Source of the DNA: Gorsachius magnificus
Taxonomy: Eukaryota; Chordata; Aves; Pelecaniformes; Ardeidae
Assembly: GCA_034008185.1 (NCBI GenBank)
Contig: CM067081.1
Span: forward strand, 152,674,258 to 152,738,257
Direction of reading: 5' to 3'
DNA: 64,000 bases
The position numbers and the translations under genes are program-made. The notes beneath the pieces are model-generated. The model was not told where the DNA came from. It did no database searches and was given only the letters and a program-made list of their open reading frames with translations. Positions 23,921 to 38,567 of the stretch are shown one piece after another; the first letter of the stretch is position 1, and each line of letters starts with the position of its first letter.

Positions 23921-26900
23921 TTTCTTTCTGATTTCTCTCTGCCAATCAGTAGCTTATGGCTCATTAGCACTCTAAAACATTCTCAGATTTAGAAATGGAT
24001 AATTGTATAGAATGTAAAAGTTGCTATGCCCAGACCATCCAATGGTCTGATGAAGCAGCAAATGTCTAAGAATTGTGCCTATGCTCTCACTTTGCTCAGT
24101 AATGGGAATCTGGCCTTGGAAGTTTAGTAGCACAGACCGTGAGAATCTCATATAGCATGAGCAGGAACAATGAAGCTCACAAAACCTTACAGCAGCTTGA
24201 TTCAAGGCATGCATTGGTGATAAGTTTCAAAATAATGAAGTAAATAGTTTGTCATGTACTGCATGGTTGGATAGCCCATTGTTTTCTACCACATGGTGTC
24301 AGACTATAATTTTGAATATATATATTCGCATGTGTATTAAAATATATATATAATACAAACATATACACAGTAAATCCCAGGCTGAGCTTGTTCCAACTGC
24401 TGCAGTTGCAGCCCATGTTTCTGCTTCGATTCCAAGAACAACTGGCAGAAACTGATTGTCAGCAGCTGGTGAAGTAGGTAACACTGAAAACCAGATCAGC
24501 CAACAATTTGAGCGAAGTTCACCTAATAGCAGAAGTAACTGTAAGGCTGCAGTTGCCAGAGAGTTACCAGCATTACCAGAGAGGCCTCTGATGACATCTC
24601 CCATTCTAAGGGATGTGTTGCTGAAACAAATGCATGAAGTTTTGGTCAAGAACAGGAACGAAGTTATACTGTGCTAAGGATTTTTCTGCATCAGAACATT
24701 TAGTATTGAATAAGAGATAATGAAAGTATTGAAGACTAGGAGAACTTTTTTTTCCAAACTAGTTTCATGAAATTGCCTTACCGAGATTTGGAGAGTTTCC
24801 CTGTAAAGTTTCTATACATTTGCATTATGCATGTAACTGTGTCAGAATTGAAACCATCATGTTATCCTGATGAATTATGTTTCTCAAACATAATTTTTCT
24901 AAGGTGCTCACCATGCAGTAAATGGAGTTGCTTATAAAACTTGTAAGTTTCCCTATGCAAGTGGTATGGGTCTACCACTTCTGGCTACATCTATGCTAAT
25001 AGCTTAGTTACAACTCTAAGCTTTCATTCAAGCTAAAAATCTTGGTTTGGCTATAATATGCATCAGCCTGGATTTGGCTTTTGTCCAGAGCAAGCCAAAA
25101 GGGCTGCCCTAGCAGGAATATTTTTGTTTATGGAAAGGCTGGCTTATGCAGAAGTTTCGCCTTCTACAAACCATATTGAAGACATGTCATGAACAGCTTG
25201 GTGCTGTCAGCCAGAGCCCACGTTTGAGCACAGTTGCCAAAGACACGCAGAAGCTATGAATGTACAGGGTGTTGGACAAATGGTTCTTCGAAGTGAGGGG
25301 ACCTTAGAGAAGCAACCAGAAAGACAGGCATTTCTGACAGAACATAGTGACTATGCTCTTAATTCCTAAAAGCCTAAAGGAGTTATTCACTTCTGCTTGT
25401 TCCTGCTGAGCCAGCACACCCCCAGGGGAGTGAGCTGCCCTCGACCAGGGCCCAAACATAAGCAGCAACAAGAAGTGAGTTTGAATCAGAGTCTCCTCTG
25501 CTGAGGTGACCATGCCTGTCTTGGTAAGAACTCACTTGCCATTCCCATCCCAGATCAGGTTTGCAGGGTTGACAGTTAGAAATACTGTTCTTTAAACAGA
25601 GGTTAACTTATTGCAAGCTTTTTATGGAAATGTATGAAAAAATTGAGTGAAGAAGATGTATTTGCATAGGCTGTACAAATAGGATCAACATAGTCTCTTG
25701 GAGATTAATCCAGTACAGTTCTGATTACATGTTATTTGAGAATCACAGGTAATTATTAAGAAATAAGCCTAATGTAATTCACAGAACATCAGATTTGTTT
25801 AGCCTGGTGAGATACTCCAATCGCCCTTTCTTCTCATGCATCTTTCGTCAGTCCTCCAGTTTCCTGATTTAAATGTTAAGACAAACCTACACCTGGAGAT
25901 TCACAGGCTTGCTTTGGAAATTGTCCAGAAGAAATTATAGATGAAAATGACTGATTGGATGACCACAGTAAAAATGGATGGCAAAAAGACCTGTGAAGCC
26001 ACTGAAGTATAAAAAGGGAGAAAAGAAATATCAGGTTTGCAGGTAGAATGCAGTGTTCAAGTCCGAGATGAATACATAGTACCAACAGTTTCTTTTCCTA
26101 TCTCTGTGTACTATGCTGGTACACTAGAGACAGCAGATATTAAAACAACCTAGTTACCAGATGTGTTGAGCTACCTTATTTCAAGATCAAGTCCTGAAGT
26201 CAGAACTGAATGAGACCAACTAAGGAAAACATCAGATACTGATACAAAACATTTTGTCTTGTCCCCTGTAGTTCCAGTTAGAGATATATGGAATTATAAC
26301 CACAAGACTACTTCACCTCTGTTTCCTGGTAAATCTTATTGCTCCACTTAACTGGAAGAAAGGAATACTGAGTGAAATAGGTAGCAGAAAGAGATCAGTG
26401 AGAAAAAGAAATTTTCCAGGCATAAGAAAATAAAAAGCTGGTAAGAAAGCAATAGAATAAATTAAAATAACATTTCATAGATGTTTTTTATCTTGTGAAG
26501 GAGTATGCAATAATATGTGACATTGCACATAATGAATTCCAAGCAGAATGCAAAACACTTTAGAATGGGTGAGGACTAATTTTCTAAGTGACTTACTTGT
26601 CTCCAATGTTCTCTTTTATTCAGTTTATTGTTACAGCAGAGGTTCTGTTGCCGCATTGAAACATAGATCAGTTATAGTCAAACGGCATTGTTTTGTATGA
26701 GAAGGGATTCAATTCCTTTTATTTTCTCCCGCTTTTTTTTCCTCTGTTATGAAAATGAGCTTTGCTACTTCATGTGTTTTCCAATTCAGTTACTGCATTG
26801 CTAAAATATTGTTGCTAGCTTGTTTGGTTCTTTTTTTCTTTCCAGCCTTCATCACCTTGGCTATTTCATGTAAAAAAAGAGACGGCCAAATACCATTCTT

Positions 26901-29900
26901 GCCATTATTCTGAATCTCCCATTTCCAGTTTGCCATATCATTTCCATGATACAAATTCTTGGTAGTGCTAAATGAAAAGAACAAGACATCTTTATCACGC
27001 AGAACTGTCTAATAGCAAGAACAGTATTTAGCAGTCTTTTACTGGCTTGCTGACAAAGGGTTCGAGGCTGCAGTAATGCCCTGGCTTCCTGTTCCACCAG
27101 GTTCCTCCTCCTCCTGGTGTTGCCCAGCCCCCGGTGATTCTCTCTCACCATGCTCTTCCCTGCTGTGTTTGCCTAGATACTGAGGAGTGGGTGAAAAATG
27201 GGGAGAATTTTTGCCCCAGTTAGTAGCCCTTGTCAGCTTTTAAGATGTGCAGAACAGGAGCCTAGCGGAGTTGGAAGAACTCTGATTGTGAGAAGAAGAG
27301 AGTGGAGAAAAGGAGAAGATGGCAGGGCACCCTCAATCCAGGGCATCTGGTAGTTGTGGTGCTTCAGAGACTGCCTTTCTGTCTCTTCCTGCTATTGAAA
27401 TGTATCAAGTCACTTGATTTTTTTATAGTCCCCACAAATGCAAACCACCAATTTCCTCTATGCAAAATGAATCCTATCAGACATAGCCATCAGGGTTTAA
27501 GACATTGAGGAAAGTATCAGAAGGGGCTTAAGTTTGACTTGTTCCCTTAAAATAGAGAAGGTCTCAAGGTGTATAATCCTTTCCCCAGTGCTTCTCAAAT
27601 AAAATTCTACTTGCTGCCATAGGTAATGGATGTCGTTGTGGTTTCTCCACAGAAACAGCTTCCAAGTATTGGGCTTCTACAAATGACATCACAGCACCCA
27701 CCAGTAATGACTGCCATGTGTCAAGACATTATTTCACCTGATTGATATACTTTCTTCAGGTATAGTTAGGCATTTTTACAGAAACCAGTTACACTTTGCA
27801 GAGTATTTTAAACCATTTGAATTGAATTTGTAATTCCTCGCAGTACAGTTTTGACATGGAAATGAGATACTTATACAGATCTAGCCCTTGGTAGGGAAAA
27901 AGGGATTTTTCTGAAGTGAATCCCAACCTAATTCTTGTAAAGTGGGGGAGAAGAACCAGCAATCTTTAAAAACAATTGAATATTACTAAATGAATGCAGA
28001 AAATTTAAATGAAGTTCTGATAATACTATAACATGGTTTTACAGTCTAATAACAATAGTGATTTTCAAGCTCATCTTCATAGTTTATTGGTTCTCATATA
28101 AACACTGCAAGTACATTATTTTTTGTGAGAACTGAGCTGAAATCTATGATGAGGGACTTGATAATTACTTGAGCAATATAGATTTGATTGCAACACATAT
28201 GTAACATTTTAGCCTTAGTGAAATCAACGGATTTAAAGCTATGCACACTACCTATGGACTAGGTGTTATTTATTTAATGGATTTTCATCTAAATGAAAGG
28301 CTGATGGAGAAAAGTAGGATGGGAGTCACTCTCAAAGAGTATTTCAAAAGTGCCTTCTCCTGGTTCACCTCTTGTCCTCCTTCACAGCACACATTATCTT
28401 CCCATGAGGAGAGATTTTCCTTTTTTGGCTTTCCAAGAAAAAGTAGTGAAAGAATTAATAGGATAATGTCAGCAAAGCCTTTTTAAGTCTGAAAGCATTG
28501 TATTAAGTATTTTTTTGACTTTGAGGTTGGGGAGCTTCCATTTCAACCTTAAGCTCAAAAGAAAATATTTCATTCCCTAACTCTCTGCTGAGGACAACCT
28601 CTTGACAAAATTACCTAGAAAAAGATTTTAACAAGATAAATTGGGCTTTCACACTTGGAATGTGGTTTTACAGATTTATTCACAGGGGTTGATAATGGGT
28701 GTCTATGTCCCTTTTTCAAAGGATCTCATAGCATACCTGAGAGAATGACTAGACTAGTTCTCTTTTCTGACTACTAGAAACACGCATAGCAATTACTCCT
28801 GTGTATTTGGAGACACTAACTTTGTTAGTGTAACTGCAGTGTAATATCTGCTGTACTTCATAACACCCTCTGAAAAACTCTCTGTTACTGGGTCTTTCTC
28901 AGTATGTAAAGGCATTACAGTGTGTCAGCAATTTAAGCTGTAAAGTTCTCAAGGTTGAAAAAAATGTTAAACTATAGCTGGCATCCATTTTTTTCCCCTT
29001 TTTGCTTTATCTTCTGTTACCATTGAAAGGTTCCTGTAAAAACAAAGGTCTTGACCTGAACTCTGAGTGTAGCTGAGGTTTTGATTCATTCTGACACCTC
29101 TGGCAAGGACAGTCCCACAGCCAGGGACCTTCAGACAATCTCAGAAGGAATAAAGCATTCCTTGCTGTTGTTGTAGCATCTCAGGTAAAAAAAAGGCCAG
29201 CAATTATTTTAATAAGCTTTTTATTGTTTTGGTGGCAAAGGTGAGGAACCATCAGTGGAGGATGAGATCAAGATGTCACATAGCTTAATACGTCTGCTCA
29301 GCCTAGTGCAGGCTTCATTTCCTGCTTACTTGACATAGCCAGCAGAAAAAAAACCTGCAGAATCGCATGTAAAGTATTGAAAATATCCTGGCATGAGCCA
29401 GTGTTCCACACACTTACCCAGACATGTTGCATCTGATATTTTTTTAGCCAGGTTTACTATTGATGGGACTCTACGTAATTTTGAGGATTTGAAGCTGTTG
29501 CCCAATAATTGCTTCTGGAACAGTTTCATAAGTAAATAATTTTACTGTCACTGCACACCACTGCAGTCATCAGCTGCATCGACAGACAACTTTTCATAGT
29601 TGACTAACAATATATCCACTATGTCTTAGTGATACTGGTTGTATTAAAGCCGTTTACCTGGTATGGCATAACATCATATGACAGGGCTGTAGAAAAAAAA
29701 ATCAGGGATCTTGCTAGATAAAGGGTTGCATGCAGGTATTGAAGATTATTCTAGCAAAAATCATTGCCAAACAAACAACTAGTTCCAATGCTGAAAAGGT
29801 CACTGGCAAATGAAATGTTCTTTAAAGGATTATGTAATTCCTCATATGGGTTTTAATACCAATTTACTGAGCACTGCCTGCAGGTTCACAGAGCTTTATA

Positions 29901-30421
29901 TCAGATTTTCAAGTTAGTAATGGATAGAGATCTATGTCACTTCTGCAGCCAGAAACTGCTTGAAGTAGAAAGCAGGAAAACAACATGAAATGAATGCAGT
30001 GGGCATTTATCTTCACAGAACCAGTGCTTTCAGCATAGCACATCAGAAAGCATTACATTCAGATTGTCCCCATCATACAACATAATCAATATGGAATTGA
30101 CCTTTTGCATTCCTTGGATAGTTGCAGTGTTCTAAGGCATTAAAATGAATAAATAGATGCTCTCAAAAGATGGTAAGTGGCTGCCCTCTGTCTCTTCTGC
30201 AGGTAAAAAAGAACTTCCCTGTTAACACTGTCTCCTATCACTTTGCGAACGGTAGAAAAGCAAAGATAGCACATCTCACTTAATTAAGAGTCCAGTCTAC
30301 CAGCCAAATAGCTTGCTCGATCTAGAACTGTAGAATTCAACCTTTAGGTTTCATTTAACACATAGGAGACTATACCATGTCTCAAATTAGAACTGGCTGC
30401 ATTTCAAAACAATTTCTATGT
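23921..30421. other. gene-free AT-rich unique DNA
   Basis: No recognisable gene, RNA or recent transposon. An AT dinucleotide-rich patch lies near 24314-24350. Short open frames on both strands show no domains. Confidence 0.5.
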
Positions 30422-30439
30422 AAAAAAAAAAAAAAAAAA
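30422..30439 (+). repeat. poly(A) tract, 18 bases
   Basis: Uninterrupted A18 without a recognisable retrocopy upstream. Confidence 0.8.
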
Positions 30440-30839
30440 GTTTTGCTGTTGGGTTTTTAATTAAGAGTATTTAAAACATTATTTACAGAACTTCTTGCAG
30501 TGACTATAAATGAAACTTTAGAATTTAAATGAGAAGCTTTTCCTTCCCTGCTATAAATTTGCTATTTTCAATGTACGGCTTGAACCTCAAACTCTATCTA
30601 TACAGGTCAATCATCTGTTAGGTACTCAAGAAGTTCTTTACTTAATTCTAAATTAAATTAGTGCTAAGCAGCAAAAGATTACCTGGCATCCAAAAAAAAC
30701 CCAAAAACCAAACCCAAACCTGTTTATAATCTTTCTCCTAAACCACAGTTTTACAGTTTTGCATATATAACACAGTTTTGGTACCCTACTGTGCTCTCTC
30801 CATTCTCTCCCAGCTGGCTTTTCCCTAGTTAGTGTCATA

Positions 30840-31200
30840 GATTTGTGTTCTCCAGTCTCAAATTTCAGAAGAGTTTTACAATATATCTAATATTTTCCCA
30901 TCTTCTCTGGTACTTTCTGTTAGTTCTGTGTTCCAAGATGTTAGGATTCACTTGATTTTCATTTTTCTTAAAAGAACAAAAAATCTTTTCTGTTTTTTTG
31001 TAGTATCTGTCTCTCATCCTTTCCTTGGAAATGCGAGTCTAGACATTTAACATTTCAGCAATGTCTCCTTCTGTCAATAAATTATCTCTGACATTTGACA
31101 GAGGCCTCACACTCTTTCTCCTTGACCTATGGTTACTTATGTGCTTGAAAAGTATCTAATTAGGTATTTAAGATGTATTAATATCTTCCTTTCATTCTTT
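30840..31200 (-). mobile_element. probable ancient CR1/L3-like LINE remnant
   Basis: The plus strand is C/T-rich. Around 31055-31140 it contains a series (CATTTCAGCAATGTCTCC, then GTCAATAAATTATCTCTGAC) that resembles the antisense of the linker between the endonuclease and reverse-transcriptase regions in old sauropsid CR1/L3-type elements. The match is by eye and patchy, no open frame survives and the ends are unclear. If correct, it predates the tailed CR1 copies elsewhere in the window. Confidence 0.35.
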
Positions 31201-34200
31201 AGATTTTGCTTCCCCAAAACTTCCTTCCTCCTAACCTCTTCCTGTTGTTATCCCCTAGTCACATCTCCACTTTTCTTCCTCCCCTGGATTTGTGGCTCCA
31301 GCAACAGGGACTGCACAGTTTGGCACAGTGGCTTTACAGTTTGAGTCACTACAGGCTATGAATATTCTTCAGCATTGAACATTTTCCCTGTCTCTGTTGC
31401 CACACAACACTCATTGGAACCTGCAGCTTTAATTTTGACTTTGAAGACTATATTTAAACATTGATCTGATTTGCAAAATTTGTGAATGCCCATGCCCACC
31501 ACTACCGTGGGCTTCAAAGTCACTCCCAGTGTAGCTGAGAACTTGGCACTGGGACAGGGAATGTTGGGATAACAAATACGCAAATGTTGCTTTTGTAGGG
31601 ATGCATATCAGCAGCAGCTGCTGGGTTCTGATTGGTCTGGAAAATCAAGGAGGCATGTGACTACAGACTTCAAAAACCTAACTTTGCATTTCTAAGCCTG
31701 ACGGTAAAACTTGCAGAGTGCCAGGAGACTTAAGAGCCTCATTGCTGATCATATTCTATGCTTTCGGTCCTGTGATTGCTAGTTCAGTACATGCTGGTAT
31801 TTCTTTCTCCATCTGTTGATTGTAGTGCTTCCTGTTTGTTTGATTAAGAGGGGAAAAGTTACTGAAGAGAGCAGTACCGAATGGTCATATAATGCTTCTA
31901 ATGTTGCTTTAAAGGTCCCTTTAGCCTTAAATCAGAGCCTTCATTCATTTGTTATCAGTCAGTGCTAGACAGTAAATTGAGAGGGGTTTTCATATGATTT
32001 GTATGTAAAGCAAAACTTCAGCTAAAGTTCACAAGCCTGGGGGAACACACTTTTTATTAAAAACTAGTTCTTATTACAAACTAATCATTAATTAATATTA
32101 ACTTTTATTTTCTGGGGCTTGGAGCTTTGAATTGAAAGAAATCCAAATTTCTCTTTTGTCCAGTTTTCCCATTTTCTGCACAGCTGGTTGCACTGAAAAT
32201 ATTCCATCACCTACAATAAAATGTGTTTGGTTTTGTGTATTCCTTATGATTGTAGAATACAAGTGACTCATAAATACTCATTCATTTCTTTGTACAGTAA
32301 CTCTGAGGGCTGAGAACTATTATTCCATATATTTTCATGGTAAGAAATGAGAGACCAAATTATTTCCTACAGAACTGAGAGAAAGGCCAAACCAAAGTTC
32401 TTTTGTGTTTATACAGTGACTTTCAGATCAAACTCTATAATTTTTTTAAAAAAAATTTTAAGAAGATTGACTGCAACACTAAAATTCATTTTTGGGTTTT
32501 TAAAATTTATTATTTATTTAATCAGGATACTGCTAAAATGTAGTTAGTAGTAATTGCATGCTTTCATAAAATGCTTCCAATTATTACAATGAAAAACAAA
32601 CCCAAAGCCTACCTCTGCTCTCTTTGTTGTATATTGCTCTCATTGTACTACTCTTACATTCTCTACAGATTACAGAAGTCCTAGAGCAAAACTTTTGGTA
32701 TTCTTTTATCAAGCTGATCATGGTAGAATAGCTTAATATCCTGGAAGTCCCCAGGTACAATTTCTGTGCCACAGCAGAGGATGGAAGGTATCTTTCTATT
32801 TCCAAAAATTGTAGGAGTCTAGAAAACCAGTTTAAAGATTGAACATTTCGCTGTGCATGGCTAAAATTGGGGAAGACAGATCCTGCCTAGCTGACAGACT
32901 GTGAAGTGTGGCTGCAGAATTGCTATTGGTATTGAGAATGAGATTTTTCAAGTGTTGTAGTACTAGCTCAGTGAAACAAATGCCACTGGAATTTTAACCA
33001 AATGGCTGAAGAAATTATTTCAGAATTAAGCATCAGCATCTTCTGCTCATTGTCTTTGGAAGTGCCCAGAAAGTAGTGATTTAGGCATTATGACTGCTGT
33101 CTAAACAATCTTGTAAGAAAATGTCTATTTGAGAAGTATTTTCAGTCAGACTGAGATCTTTTAACCCTACTTCTGCATCTGTTTTCCTCTCATTTCCAGT
33201 ATTTATGATCTCTGCATTAATTCCAAGTGATGCTTTAAGAAAATGACGTGAAATATGTTATGCAGGACTAGAAGATAGGAAGTGGTAGGGGACAATAATG
33301 GCAGCTGCCCCTGAATGCAGGCAAGTACCAATGGAAAACATATTAGCAGAATTTGAAATACCCATGGATGTCTACTGGTTCTGAAAACATCCAGTCTGTG
33401 AAGGACAGTGGCCAAATCTGTGGGGCTTGAGAAGAAGCAGAGGTCATTTCTGAAAATACTGATTACCACCTCATCCCACATACAACAGGTGAGGGTCGGG
33501 GAGGCACATTCTCACCCCAAGGAATTTGAACACCACTATTTTCCTCCCCTGCCTTTTCCCTTTTGAGTCACTTTTATACCTATCGTAGATGCCATTAATT
33601 CGTTCTGAGTCACATTTCATTCCAAATATAAACTCTTGAGCAATGAATGTGAGATCCAGAAATACTAAGATGACAAACACTTGCTAGAGCAGCCTAGATT
33701 AGTCTTGGATACTTAATCTTAAAATATTCCTTTTCTGTGTGTTATATGTGGACTGCAAAAGAACAGAACAGAATTACATTTTCTAAAGTAACTTTTATTC
33801 CATTCCCCAGTCCGTCCTTCTCTTGATACTGGCCTCCTGATTAATTTTTCATTGTTTTTCTAAACTTAACTTTTGACCTTTGCAGCAGTTGTGGACTCAT
33901 GGCTTTCATACCATACTGAGTCTCTCTCTTGTCCTGTAGGCAAAAATGTACTATGTAATATTAGCCTACTGGCCTGTCAGAAAGAGTCTTGCTCATAAGG
34001 ACTCTAGTTTAGAAGGTGTCTATCTTCTGTTTAGTGACCCCTTGGCATTTGTTACTGGCAATCACTAGGTATATTTCTTTTTTAGGTACTTTCTAGGAAA
34101 AATCTTCTTTGGCAAGTAGCTCACCTAAGGTCATGTATGTACCTACTGGTCTCCTGCCATCATCCATCTTTCCTCCCACCCTTTACAGTTTAGCCTTGTA

Positions 34201-37200
34201 CAGGTTCGCTCTTCTTCCTGATTTCCCTCCTTGTCTCCTTCCTCTGTTAATATAGTTGTCAGGATTTTGCTTTCTTTCATATTTAAATCTTTTCTGCCCC
34301 ATTGTAGTCTTTGCTAGAATCAAACCCTGGTTCATCCCCACTGCTTTTTCCCCAGGCCTTCTTTCTGCACTCAGAGCATTTATGGAATAAATGCCACAAA
34401 ACATTTATTACATCTTTTCTGTCTTTGTTCTCCAGTTAACAACTCTTCTCCCATTTCATGGATTTTCTCACCCCAACCATCACTATCTTCAAGGCTCCCC
34501 CTACTGCAGCCAGCATTTTGTTTGTTCCACAAATAGTCCTCTCAGCCTCCCAAAAGGAACCTGACCAGAGGGCCTTTGCCTTGCTTTTGCCTTCCTCTTC
34601 TTAAACTCTTAAATGTACCTATTTAAAACCAGGTATTTCTTGACTGCATTTTCCCCAACTCCTTTACTTGTTCCAATAACCTCACTGTGTAGCCTGCCTT
34701 CCTCATGCTCTTTTTATCTTCCCTTTTTTCTATTTTCGCTACAGAGAAGTGCTTCCTGCCATGTTTGTCCTCACAAATAAATCTTTGTCTTTTACTTCTG
34801 AGACGTCCCTTTTCAGCATCATTGCAGATGCAAGTGATCTATCTTTCAGGATTGTAATCTAGATTTAGTCTTTAATTTAGAGTGTTTTTTAACATTGACA
34901 TGTAAAACCTATTTTCAAATGTGGCAGATTCTTTTTCAGTGCTGGTGGGAGCTTGAAGAGCACTGCAAAGATACAGTTTTATTGTCCATTTAAATTCTTA
35001 AAGCTTTGCCATCTTACAATTCGGCATCATGTTGTCGTTCCTGTCAAAGGCAGTTTTGCTCTGCCAGTGTGCATGTAGAAGGCCACTGCTAAGGTCATTT
35101 TCCTAGTCCATCACTTTGACTTTCACACTCTACAATTGCTCTCCCCTTCTGTGTTGCATCAGACAAAGTAATTTTTTAACTTTTCAAGCTCTTTATTTCT
35201 TTTTGCAGTATCAAGTTGTCACTTCCCTCCTCCAGGTGGTCTTTGAGGCCAACTTTCATCACACCCATGTTAAATTCTGAACTGCAAACATTCAGGCATC
35301 AAGTGACACCTCCACCTATCTTTTATTTCCTACAGTCTTCCATAGAACTCTGTGTTATTCCTTTCACACCACCACTTAAACCACCATTCTTCTTTGATGT
35401 GGTGCTCACAAAAGTGGGGATTGCTGGGCTTTTGGTGTTCTGAGATCAGAAGCCAAGCACACCCACAAATGTTGCCTCATTGTCTTTCTTTACTCCTCCC
35501 ATCTGTCTCTGTCCATCTGTTTTGTCATGTAGTTTAATTCTAGTCTCTCTGAGAAAAAAAAACAGGTTTATATGTCCACAGCACCACTACCTACAGCACT
35601 TGACACACTGGGATCCTGAACTGTGGCTAAAATTCAAAGATGAAGGCCATAGGATAATGGAAACAAATGAAAGGAAAGTACATGTAATTATTAGAAGAAT
35701 TTTACCAATATTTTACTGACTGCTTTTTTTTTTTTTCATTTTCCTGACAATAACAGTGTTCATGATTTAAAAAAAAAAAACTCTTGTCTTTTTCCTAGTA
35801 GTTTAGAAATGTTAGTGTTGGGGTTTTTGTCACAACAAACTAATCAACACTAATTCGTGTGCATGAATTCTGGCAGAATTTTTCCATGAACTATTCATGA
35901 ACATTTTCTCTAAAACAGTCTGTAATGTGGTGACACAACAAGTGTTAAAAGGACACACTAGCATTCCTGCCAATAATGACAAGAGGGAGTTAATCCATAT
36001 GTTGATATGCTGTCAGTCAAAAGCAAACAAAAAATAAATTTGTCTTTAGGCAAAAAATAAAAGGGATATTCCTTGATTTTTTTTTTTTTTGTTTGGCTGT
36101 TGTCCTCCCCCATGACTTTGTGCGGCTAGTCTGCACAAAAATAAATACTGTGGCTCATGGTAGACATGTTGTGGTCTACTGGTTATGAAGGTAAATTCGA
36201 TTTGTGTCTCTTTTTCTGAAAGCTGTTTTTCTTATTGCATAGTCTAATATTGGGAAGCAGAGAGGACAATAGGTAGCTTGGAGTCCTTTCTTCCGCCGTT
36301 TTCTCAAAGCCTTCAGTGGAGATCCATATGCTTACTATGCCATTTCTACATGCAGTTACTTCCCCTGTCCAAATGTCAGGGGCAGAGGTGTGTTAGGGAC
36401 CATGACTAGAATATAAAACCAGCAGAGCAGCACTTTTATGGTCCAAAATTTCCTAGGGGCTATATGATAGATATTGGTGTTTTAAGCAACGGGTGTTTTA
36501 AAGTCTTTATTTTATTTTATTTTGATGTGGAATATCAAGGTTTGAATTTCTGTTTTTTCCAACATTTGCACCTCTCTAGATGGCTACTGCGTTCTCCTAA
36601 AATGCCTTTCTGAACATCAAGGAACATAATCATGTCTTTAAAAGACTTGTTGAATTGAGAACATAGCTTTATTCATGAAGAGTTATGATAATCTTTCATG
36701 TGTGTGCCCTGGTTAACAAGGTATTTTGATAGAATTTTCTCCTGATATATAGCGTCAGAGCCCCTAATGTCCCTAACCTCTGAAACAATTTCCAGCCTAG
36801 ACAATGAAAGTCAGTGTCTGCGTGTCATTTATGTCTTTGAAAACGTCCCCTGAAGCCCAGCAATACAGTGGACTGTTGTTTTGATACTGACTGCTCAGAA
36901 GAACAGTCAGTCAATGGTCTGGCATTTTCTAATCTGGATGCATGAGATAAGTCAGTTAACAAAGCCCAGTGAGCTCACTATAATGGCAAGCATCAAATAA
37001 TTTTGTCTTTTGATATAACCAGGCGTTGTACAGAGTTGGATTTGGTACTGCATTACTCGGGTAACTTTGGAAAGTGCTGTCTGCTTCACTTTAGTTTATA
37101 CATGTGTATATGAAGTTTCTAACGAATGAACATCTCAGCTAACTCCACTGTGCAAAAAGTTTCCCTCTATCAGCCAGTGATAACTCAATCACAGTGTTCA

Positions 37201-38487
37201 AGCATTTGTATTTCCTAATGGCCAGGTAACAGAGTACAGCCACTGCCATAAAAAGCACCTGTTGGAATTACTTAGCCAGACCACTTGTGGTTTGCATAAA
37301 AAACCCCTTCTAATTTATAAAAAATATCTTGCAGGCATCTTTGGACTTAACAGTTCTTAAGCAGAAAGTATGATCTACTCTTGGTAGAAAGTGTGAACTG
37401 TTGCAATCCCCCTCCTTCCTCCCTCTCCCTATTCAAACTGTGCCTGTATCTGACACTGACCGTCAGTACCCCAAATGTGTCAGAGGAAGCAGCAACAAAT
37501 CCTCAACTGGAAAGTTACAGATAGGTGTGGTTAGGTGTAAAGCTTCCTCTTAACCTCCTCAGTTTGTGGTAGTTTTCCTTGTTGACTTTTAATGCATTAG
37601 GATAGAAGGAAGAGAAATTCTGAACCCAATTCAGAGGCGTATTTCCTCCCTGGCTTCAGTGAGGACAGATTTTGTTGCTGAGACCTCCCTCTCAGATTTC
37701 ACCGTAAAAGTCTGCTCTATCTGTGTCCCCTTGAGAAAGTAGGCCAATCATCTCTTGAGTCAGCAGCAGCAGCAGAAATAACCTGTAAGGTTAACCAAGG
37801 AATTTTATGGAACACTTACTGCTTTACCTCTTTCCATTGTAGTCCTGATATTGATAGCGAACAAGATACATACCGCTTATTGGGCAAAAGGCAAGACGCT
37901 GGGATGTGTCATGGTTATGTTATTACAGACAGCTTTTGACAGATACAAACAAGTATACAATAGGCAACAGATGAAAAAGCAACAATACAGCCCTCTAATG
38001 GCAGAAGTGCATGCTAACATTTCAAAGAATAAATAATAATTGTGTGAGAGAAATACTTTTATAAATAATATACAATGTAGTGCCCATAATCCTTTCTCTG
38101 GTACTACTGATACCAACTGGATTAAAGTAAAGAAGACGTTAAATCTAAATAGTGGATGATGATGAATCCCAAAGCATAGCCCTGATCTTAAAGGCCAGCA
38201 GAACTGAAAAAAGCAGGAGAAACATGAAGGACGCAACGCTTTCTCTGTGGCTGTTCTCTACAACTGCACAGCTCACAAACCTGCACCGTGCTTTGGGGGC
38301 TCCTTTGCCTGGTTTCAAAAAAATTGTTGCTCCACTGGGGACATTCTTCTTTCCTAAGCTGCACTGGGGTCTGACTTTGACCTGAATCCTACTTTTGAGT
38401 GCAGATGATTGAGCCTAAAGCTGCTTTTGTTATTGACTGTACTTATGGTAATGCCCTGCAGTTTCCAAGGCAGTGATCCTGTGGCGC
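31201..38487. other. gene-free DNA with a C+T-rich segment
   Basis: No recognisable gene. It includes the pyrimidine-rich segment at about 34130-34880 (listed separately), several T or A homopolymers of 10-14 bases and a (CAG)5 tract at 37761-37775. Confidence 0.5.
34130..34880. other. strand-asymmetric C+T-rich block
   Basis: Over roughly 750 bases the plus strand is dominated by C and T (TCTTCC, TTTCCC, CCTCC runs), with few purine runs. The skew weakens but continues toward 35560. Old LINE copies in antisense often look like this, as does the antisense strand of purine-rich transcripts. I could not match it to a known family. Confidence 0.3.
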
Positions 38488-38495
38488 TATAAAAG
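38488..38495 (+). promoter_or_regulatory. consensus TATA box in GC-rich context
   Basis: GCGC-TATAAAAG-CAGC is a textbook TATA element with GC-rich flanks. Initiation would be expected about 30 bases downstream, near 38518. An open frame begins at 38568. No upstream promoter element is obvious. Chance occurrence in 64 kb of AT-rich DNA is quite possible. Confidence 0.25.
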
Positions 38496-38567
38496 CAGCA
38501 ACTGAAACTAAGGGATTTTATTCTCTTTGTGAGTGTTAGAAAACAGAATTGTGTTCAATTAATTAAA

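Noticed and set aside
33203..33481. 92-codon hydrophobic minus-strand frame
   Set aside because: Hydrophobic residues follow from T-rich codons. There is no helix-turn pattern, splice context or known motif.
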